Part shown: positions 56,499 through 64,000 of the stretch, one piece after another
How positions within the stretch are numbered: the stretch's first letter is position 1
How the letters are laid out: each line of letters begins with the position of its first letter
Assembly: GCF_002575655.3 (NCBI RefSeq)
Contig: NC_053040.3
Span: 358,730,267-358,794,266 of the forward strand
From: Aegilops tauschii subsp. strangulata
Lineage: Eukaryota > Streptophyta > Magnoliopsida > Poales > Poaceae
Direction of reading: 5' to 3'
Length of the DNA: 64,000 nt
The notes under the pieces: generated by a model
Told to the model about the DNA's origin: nothing
What the model saw: only the letters and a program-made list of their open reading frames with translations
Database searches by the model: none
Made by a program: the position numbers and the translations under genes

Positions 56499-58865
56499 AT
56501 GGACTTCTGCCCGGCGTGCGGGATGCTGCTGCAGATCCAGCCGGCCACCGGCGGCCACCGCCTGCGCCTCTTCTGCCCCACCTGCCCGTACGTCTGCCCC
56601 ATCAAAAACAAGGTCTGCCCTCGAACCCAATTCCGCTTCCTCGTCCCTCGCGTCTTTTTACTCTGGTGCCTCGGTCGAGTTGTGTTGACGTGCTTGTTGG
56701 TGTGACCCTCGCTTGGCGCAGATCGTGAAGAAGGCGAGGCTGGTCAAGAGGGAGGTGGAGTCCGCGGAATCTGCCCCCAAGACTGACGGTGAGCCCAAGG
56801 AATCGGCCCCCAAGACTGACGGCGAGCCCAAGGCCGATGGTCAGCTCAAGCAATCTGCCCCCAAGACTGAGGGTGAGCTCTTCACCCTTCTCTTTTGCTT
56901 TTTTTTGCGGGGTTTCTCTTTTGCTTAGCTATTGGGATAATCGATTGTCCTCACCGCTCAACTGTGTGCATAACTAGGGATTATCAATTGTTGTTCTTTC
57001 TTCCGGCGTTTATATTCAGAAAAAGAAAGAAGGGCTATGATTTTTTTTTCCTTTTTGTTGCAACCCTGAAATTTTTTGTTGTCAATAGAGTTGCTCGTTC
57101 TGACACCAATAAGGAGATTTTCTTCACATCTTCCTTTCGGTGAATTGCACTATATTGAAATATATTACCCGAAGTGCAGTGTAGTTGTTTTGTAATGCAA
57201 ATGTAGCTTAGGATTTTTCATTAGTAATCTTTTTCTTTACAGTTTTTTTCTTAAAGTTCACACCCTAGCTTATTTCTAAGAATGACACTTGCTTACCAGC
57301 CACCACCCTGTGTCACCTTTTTCTGCGTGGTGGTGCCATGCCTAAGGTAAATCTACACTTGTTATTAGGAACAAAGTTTAAAAAGCGGTAGGCGTTAATT
57401 GTGCGTTTTGCCACCGCCTTGTGCTTTTCTAACAAAAGCGCATGCTTAAGTGCTAGGTGTTTTGCATCTCCTAGAGCCTAGGCGTGCTTAAGCGCCTTTT
57501 TCTAACCATGTAGTACATTGAGCTGCGGTCACCTAACTTGGATTATCGAACTCCCAAACTGCAGGTCTAGGTCGTTAAACTTCTTGAGATGTTTCTCTCT
57601 AGGTAATTGGTATGGCATCCTTTGTGTGACAGATCAAATGACATGGCATGTTCACTCATGCCACTATGCTTGGTTAGTACCTGATGACGGGCCTGGCCAC
57701 TGTAATTTGCACTCAGCCTCCCTAGAGTCTTGGCCTTATATAAATTTCTGCATGTCAGGGACCCAATGAGAGCAAGGAATTAAGGCCAGCTAAGTATATT
57801 GCGATAATAGTGACTTTGCTAATGGATGGAAACTACATAGGTTGCCAAACTAGTTGACACCTAGAGTGATCCACTTAAAACTAGTTTAGTGGCCTAGATA
57901 GGCAGTTTGAGAGTTCAGTGTCCTACTTGAACCTGCCGGTCAAGTTTTGGGACCATAATATGATTTACTCGTAAGTTTAATGCCTTTGTGCTCACATTTC
58001 AGCCTGGGCACTGGCATAGAAGTGTTCGTCTGCCATGCCTCCAGCTCTGGCATTGTCCAAGGGGGCTAATTTTAAAAGTTTTAGGTTGTTCTTTTAATAT
58101 TCTTAAGGGAGTTGTTCCTTAATATAAATTGATTAGGTAAATAAAGGAAGCCAGGTTGCTTTTTTTTTTAAGGAAAAATATAAGAAAAAAAATCCATACG
58201 ATCCTAGAAGGAAAAATAGAAATGACAGAATAAAATGTTTGGAGAACAAGTAATGTTAGTTTCAAGTTAATAGGATCCTTGCTTAATATGTTTCCTCTCT
58301 TTGAAACTTCAGTTATATCAGCTGATACCAACAAAAAGCTTTATATTTTGTAGTTGATATCTTTTATAGTGTCAACATATATAGCAGGAAATATTCATTT
58401 TGGCGTGTTTAGATTGGCTTGTTGTACTTACTGCGTTGACTTGCTTAATTCCTTTTTTTTACAAGAGCCTTTTGAGAATGCTTAATTTTATAGGCCAAAA
58501 TTTATCTTTTTACAGTGAAGTAAAAATCTTTTTAGCTGTGCTTGTCTGTGTGAAAAGCAATTTGGCGGACATGACTATGGTACAGCATGTGTCTGCTGTA
58601 ACCTTTTGATGACTTTGTTGTAAACATGGCTAATGTTATATAAAATTGCAACAGGCTGTCTACACGAGTAACCTGGAGCGGAATTCATATTTTGCCAAAC
58701 ACTGCGCTAATACACATATGATGCATTCGCTTTCAGGTACATGACCAAATTGACACAATGGAGAAACATACTTTTGGCAGATGCAGATTCGATTAGTACA
58801 ATATCTACAAGCATTGTGAAACTTAAGAGTATCTGGACATGCGAACATGTGGAGCTTCTTTGATC
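56499..58865 (+). pseudogene. RPC10: RNA polymerase III subunit RPC10 (C11-type) gene with a decayed last exon
   Basis: C11/RPC10 is the TFIIS-like subunit for RNA cleavage and termination by Pol III. Exon 1 (56499-56612) encodes MDFCPACGMLL and FCPTCPYVCPIKNK, the complete N-terminal zinc ribbon (two CxxC pairs). Exon 2 (56722-56872) encodes IVKKARLVKREVE and an imperfect repeat of ESAPKTDGEPK. A third exon begins at 58737 in the matching phase after an AG acceptor. It still reads GETYFWQMQIR, the signature of the second ribbon, but both Cys codons of its first CxxC are TGA. Beyond the signature the sequence has deletions relative to the expected SADEP and second CxxC region. This ribbon normally carries the cleavage-stimulating acidic residues, so the copy is probably a pseudogene or encodes a truncated protein. 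Confidence 0.75.
57371..57510. mobile_element. hAT-type MITE relative in RPC10 intron 2
   Basis: It shares with 25017-25201 the stretches GCGTTAATTGTGCG (variant), TTTTGCCACCGCCTTG and CTAGAGCCTAGGCG, and the ends CAAAGTTTAAAAAGCG and, inverted, CATGGTTAGAAAAAGGCG. No clear 8-base duplication is seen, so it is an older copy. Confidence 0.7.
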
Positions 58866-59854
58866 AAATTATGTTACAGCACACAACTTGCCAAAAGCCA
58901 CCAATCTTGTGCAAAGTAAAGTGATATACATCTGACAGTGCAGAAGCCGGAGAAGCTCACTTCAATGTTAGTTTGTTAATTGGACACTTCCTTTATGTGA
59001 CATTGCAGGCTTTTTGGTATGGAGATGTTTTTGTGTGTGTGTGAGCGTGCGCTAGAGGTGTTGATTTGCTGTATGAATACTCTTCTTATTCAACCAGCAC
59101 AAGAATGGGTATGATTTTGAGTCCTTGCATAGCTTCCATTCTCCATCCTTGAAACTTGTATGAATTTAGGTTAGGGGTCGAGAAGACAATGAAGGCAAGG
59201 GGATCAGCGGGCCCACAATGGCACTCTGGTCCCCTGTTGACAAATACTCGCTCCATATCAAAATATAAGACGTTTTTCAAGGCTACAGCAGACACATGGG
59301 CCCGCTCCACCACAGCTCTGACTTCAAAGCAACCAAGCAACCCATGGAAGAGCAACTCGGACACGCTGGGAAGAACCGACTATTGAAGTCCACGCCGCGA
59401 CCCGAGCTTCTGTGGATGTATTCTACTTTGCATGTAAATTTTTATGCGAGCTACACAAAAATCTAGCACATGTACTATTCACTTCACTATAAAAGTACAT
59501 GATGTTTTTGTGTACAGCTCATATGAAAACAAAATTTATTTTACACCCATTGTTGTACGTTGGTAAGTACTTGTGTATTTATTTCAGAATTTTTTTTGAA
59601 ACTTAAAAAGTCAGTTTTTGAATTTATGGGCTTCATATGTATACCTGTATTTTTTTCCAGAATTTTTTGAAACTTCAAATTTGAATTTTGAAGTTTTCAA
59701 AGTGCTCCATGGAGCTTGAGCTCCATTAGGCATTTCCCCTAGTTCTTCCTTTACCTTGTGTAATTTTGTCCATGAAAAAAGAGGCTCAAATTATGAAGCC
59801 CACGATCTAGCTAGTTTTGCTTCTTCGTTAGAAACCTAGTGGATTGTGCTAAAA
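58866..59854. other. Intergenic sequence with Stowaway-like debris
   Basis: CTCGCTCCATATCAAAATAT and AAGACGTTTTT near 59248-59280 resemble one end of a Stowaway element without a partner. An inverted-looking pair around GCACATGTACTATTCACTTC and AAGTACATGATG lies at about 59465-59500. No gene is supported. Confidence 0.5.
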
Positions 59855-60915
59855 AGAGCAAATAGGAAAAGACCAACTAGGATTTAAAAAAGGACGCCGA
59901 TAAGTGCCATACGTGTGGATATTAGGGGGTCTGCCCACACATTTTGTGTGGTGTATAAAAGAAACAGCTCACACACCTACGTGTGGGCAAAACAAGTAAT
60001 GCCCACACACCTTTTTTCCCTCCCGGTCCCTCTCACATGCGTGTTGTGGGCGAAATAGATAACGCCCACACGCTCCGTACGTCAGGCCTCGTACCTCGTG
60101 GTCCCGCACGCCCCGCGTGACAGTCACAGCGTGTCCCGCGGTTGCCATGGTCCAGACCCTCGTCCATGTTCGTTTAACTGCAGTTGCCATGTCGCTGAAC
60201 TTCGGTTGCCATGTCGGACAACTACAGTTGCTATGGTTGCTCAACTGCAGTTGCCATGTATGGTCTGGTCTACTGCAGTTGCCATGATTTCAAAACTTTA
60301 GGAGTCGTCACCCACTAACACTAGGCAGTTGCCATGTAACACTATAAAAAGGCATGTCAAAAAAACATGTTCGGGTAAAAGAGAGAGTTGACATGTGCTC
60401 ACAAGCACGCTAGGGCAGTTGCCATGTAAAAGATAGAGTTGCCATCTGCTTACGTGCACGCTAGGGCAGTTGCCATGTACCATGCAAAAACACATGGCAA
60501 CTCGGATAAAAAAGAGTTGCCATCTGCTTACAAGCAAAGCTAGGGCAGTTGCCATGTACCCTGCAGAAACACATGGCAACTGCCAGCTTTGGGTGTGGGC
60601 GAGGAGACGGGCGTGTGGGCGAAGTGATAAACGCCCACACACCAGCCCCCTCTGCGTGCGTGAAAATTGATGTGTGGGTGAATTGCTAAACGCCCACACA
60701 CCAGCCCCCGTGTGGTGAAAAAGGACAGGTGGGCGACCGGATGAATGCCCACACACCAGCTTAGTCCTACGTGGCACACAAATGCTGCGAGAACGTGCCA
60801 AGATTCGTGCAAAATTGGTTGGACGAGGATCCATGCGTGTGGGCGAGTTGCCAGACGCCCACACGTGTGGGCGTTAGTGTTTTCGTAAAAAAATCTAGGG
60901 TTGGTTCCTAACACT
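59855..60915. mobile_element. Class II element rich in GTTGCCATG repeats (possibly Mutator-like)
   Basis: Both ends are related in inverted orientation: GACCAACTAGGATTT near 59870 and, read inward from the right, AACCAACCCTAGATTT near 60905. Beside each are TGTGGGCG/CGCCCACAC words. The interior holds about 15 copies of GTTGCCATG or its complement between 60135 and 60580. I find no transposase and no certain target duplication. Confidence 0.55.
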
Positions 60916-61794
60916 GGAATAGCTCCACACACGACCTTTTATGCACGGCAGCTGGACGATGATGGGATCTGACGTTGCATAGGTATGGAGGGATTTAATC
61001 TGACGATTATTAGACAGTGTCGTCCATGCATCGGACGCAAAGTCATCGGCTGCGTAGCACTGCTCTCCTAACACCATGAGTTGTCCCTTCCTTACCCCTT
61101 CGTCTCTCCTCCCAACAGTGCGAATAGGCGACAGGATTCCTGTCAATTATAATATAAAACAGCCATTGCAGCTGATCTAAAACTATGCACACAAATGAAA
61201 TGCACAACAGGAGCAATCATCTAAATGACAGGACCAAGGCCTCCTGTACTTCTTTCTGTTGGCGCTATGGATGAGCCACTTGATCCCCTTGAACTTTGCT
61301 CTGCGTGCACTATTTAACCCTCAAAAAGTTTGGTTGAACAGACCTGAAAAAGCTTGCTTCTTTTTTACCCTTATAAGTAGCTCGCTTGTCCTTGCCCACC
61401 CCAAAAAATAAAATAAAAAAATTGGGGAACTACATATAAAAAATAAAAATAAAAATTGGGGAACTATATATGTAACGAACACGCAAAGATCGAATGTTTC
61501 AGCTGCAATATCCATTCCAATACTGAAAACTTCTGCAGCCGTGTATCTACAACAGTTGCGTTTTCCCGATGATACATCAAAGTTGTAATGCTCGGAAAAC
61601 TCAGAGCTAGTAAAGAACTAACTAATTATAAACGCACTGGGCAACAGTGCAAATCTACATCGATGACAATGATCCTACCGATTATTATAACTCACATTTG
61701 CATGACCAAAAAAAAAACTGTAGAAGCAGGAGGCAGAGGAACATCTAAAGACATTCCGATGATGTTTCAGACAAGACACACACGATACTCGAAC
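60916..61794 (-). other. 3' flank and probable 3' UTR of the WNK gene
   Basis: This lies downstream of the WNK stop on the minus strand. A short duplicated A-rich word (AAAATTGGGGAACTA) occurs near 61417 and 61452. No other gene is seen. Confidence 0.5.
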
Positions 61795-64000
61795 TTAAAC
61801 ATCATTATATTGTAACCACTTCTCCTGTCCTCCTTCCATAGCTTCTTCCCGCATCCTTGCTAATTCATCAAACCAATCTTTGTACTCAACTTCAATCAAA
61901 TCAAGCTCCCCATTCAGCACATCTTGACTATCGGTAATGGAAATTGACGAGCAACCACTCACCAGCTCCGAAGGGGGTGATGCTTCATCTATATGGAAAA
62001 TCGAAATGTTCCTTGACCCATCACCTAGAACATGGTTGCAGTCTAGTTTGTGGATTCCCTCTTTGTACCCACCACAGTACATAGTCCCACAGTCACCAGT
62101 GCCATCGTAGCTCGGACTTTCAGAACTCCCAGCAAGCTGCGCAGAAAAGTCCGATCCCTCAGAGCACTTTGGCCCCTCTAGGTTAGTTGCACTTAAGACA
62201 GATTCAAGATATTTATTCGGCGATGCACTGATATCTTTAGGATGCATTGTACTTTGAACTAACACAAAATCAGGTGGCATCTCTAATGGGTTCTTCTGGG
62301 AAATAGTTACTTGCTCACTTCCACACGTTTTAGATTCCACATATGGACTCATCGCTGCATCATTTGCCAGTTTCCGACCAGGAACAAGATTGACTATCAG
62401 AAGGTCAATAAAATCAGCAATGAAAGTAACATCGCAGTCTGCTAGCTCCAACTGTTCAACCATTTCCGCAGCAACAGACATAGCTGTGTCAGATTCGAGG
62501 TAGAAGAGGAAATGGATATTTCTTGCTTGACCTGCGAACAGAAAGTCAATGATATCACAAAAATATAGTAATGTGAGTTCCAAACAACATAAAGTAAGTC
62601 ATACCACACAAATCAGCAATCCGTAGAACCAGTGAGACTGAACTATCATCAACTTTCTCGCCCTTTAGATTGAGTTCCGTATTTCTGTTAGTTCTCGTGA
62701 ACTCCAACACGGAATTATGTGGAGACCCAACGACATTTTTCTCGCCTGAGCTAGCACACATAGATTCATGAGTATCAACGTCCATGTGCAAAGATTCCGG
62801 AGAGATCCGTACTGCTTCGGGAATTGATGATGGAACCGTAATGCTAGCAAAACCATTTGCATTATTGGGGCAAAGAAATGGATCTTGCAATAGTTCTTTC
62901 GCGGACAGCCTCTCAGAAGCAGGAACTAAACATTTCTCAATGAAATTCTTAACTTCAGCATTTACAATTTTGGACAGTGCAGCCGGTTTGACACCCTAAA
63001 GATTAGAGACAGTAATTCAGAAAAGATGCTTGATTGAAGCACAACTCTAGAATATAAATAAATAAAACACTTACCTTGGATACTTTTTTAAAAATCTGAG
63101 CTGCATTTTTGCATTCATTGTATGGATATTCAAGAGTGAACATTTCCAACATGCACATACCGAAGGAGTAAATATCCACCAGTTCATCGTAATTCTCATC
63201 ATATAGCTCAGGTGCCATGAATTCAGGAGTACCTACCAAAATAAAGAAGAGTTGAAATATCATAGTGTTGTATCAGGTGCAAAAAATATTTTTTTAGAAA
63301 GTAGTTAGAACTTAAGAGTGGGTTGTTGAAAATACACAACCAAATAACATGTCTAAATGAGAGAACGGGTGCCACCTTGGTTTTCACAATTCAAACAACC
63401 ATGGATTGCAGAAGATTATACTGATATAAAGATGTCAAATGGTGGAACCATAACATACAAAGTTGTATCATAAGATCAAAGAACCATAAGATATTTGTTC
63501 AGCAAACATGGAAGACAATAAACTAGCAAAAATATCATTACCAATAACACTTCTTGCTTTAGGCGTTAGCATAATTGTAGCTAGTCCAAGATCTCCAATC
63601 TTAACTTGTCCATGATTGCCATTAACAAAAATATTATCACACTTCAGGTCTCTGTGGATAACCGGAGGTTGGTGGCTGTGCAAGTAATCTAATCCATGAA
63701 GAATCTGTCTTGCCCAATTCTTTATTGCTTTCAAATCAACGCGTGGATGTTTCCGTCGGTAACTAGAGATGCACAAAGTTGTGATGGTGTCATTCTCAAA
63801 AAAGATGGAAGTAGCACCAGAGCATGGGTCAATGATTACTTACTGCCTAAGACTGCCAGATGTAAACAGTTCAGTAATAACATTGATTGTCTTCTTTCGA
63901 TCATCGACCCAATAATTGTAGAACTTCATTACATTTTCATGCTTGAGAGATTTCAGTAGATGAACTTCCGCGTAGAGCCTCTCAAGGTTATCTGGACACT
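61795..64000 (-). CDS. WNK: WNK (with-no-lysine) serine/threonine kinase, 3' part; 5' end beyond the window
   Basis: Plant WNK kinases act in the cytoplasm in signalling linked to osmotic stress, flowering time and the clock. Minus-strand exons are 63844-64000 (partial), 63542-63762, 63075-63232, 62605-62995 and 61795-62531 (with stop), all with matching phases. Kinase motifs in order: [53 protein letters not shown] (the WNK form of DFG), [21 protein letters not shown]. After the domain, [19 protein letters not shown] and [10 protein letters not shown] mark the OSR1-type C-terminal domain that is usual in WNKs. The tail is acidic and ends KWLQYNDV. No stop or frameshift is seen. The glycine-rich loop with the displaced catalytic lysine lies outside the window, so the subfamily member is not assigned. 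Confidence 0.92.

Noticed and set aside
60298..60864. 188-codon minus-strand ORF across the GTTGCCATG array
   Set aside because: It reads repeated CHG/HGNC-type words created by the array, with no known domain.

Overview
The window is nuclear DNA of a large-genome grass, very probably a Triticeae species such as wheat or a goatgrass. The evidence is spliced plant genes with GT-AG introns, LTR retrotransposons primed by tRNA-Asp and tRNA-iMet, a LARD with about 4.2 kb LTRs, a giant CACTA transposon, and abundant Stowaway, Tourist and hAT MITEs. There are no prokaryotic operons, CRISPR arrays or phage genes. Family names are given from recognition and architecture, not from a database search.

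Layout. 1-1628: 5' LTR and start of the interior of a minus-strand Gypsy element that runs off the left edge. 1629-3562: LTR debris and a truncated minus-strand Copia pol end. 4086-8855 (+): a complete seven-exon gene for MTA, the METTL3-type m6A mRNA methyltransferase. 9219-9300: a Stowaway MITE. 9555-55705: a small class II element with a gene-like ORF, split by two retrotransposons only 40 bp apart. The first is a LARD (10533-22227, TSD ATCGC). The second is an Athila-like Gypsy element (22273-55341, TSD AGCCA). The Gypsy 3' LTR is itself broken by a 22.9 kb CACTA transposon (22429-45315, TSD ATA), which carries MITEs, a LINE tail, a TNP-like gene and several families of tandem repeats. 56499-58865 (+): an RPC10-type RNA polymerase III subunit gene whose last exon has decayed. 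59855-60915: a class II element full of GTTGCCATG repeats. 61795-64000 (-): the 3' part of a WNK kinase gene that continues beyond the right edge.

History. With the LARD and the Gypsy element removed, the MTA stop and the RPC10 start are only about 2.9 kb apart. The window is therefore a compact gene island (MTA, RPC10, WNK) inflated by nested insertions. The order is: class II element, then LARD and Gypsy, then CACTA into Gypsy. The MITEs and LINE within the CACTA cannot be ordered relative to its arrival.

Coding potential. MTA looks intact and functional. WNK looks intact as far as it is seen. RPC10 keeps its N-terminal zinc ribbon, but both cysteine codons of the first CxxC of the second ribbon are now TGA. 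The Gypsy element is nearly complete but disabled by a TA-microsatellite frameshift in gag, a homopolymer frameshift before integrase, and an Asn at the expected protease catalytic Asp. I found no wholly new system. The most unusual signals are the multiply amplified gene-like modules inside the CACTA with a repeated hairpin motif, the extra coiled-coil ORF in the Gypsy element, and the decayed RPC10 exon.
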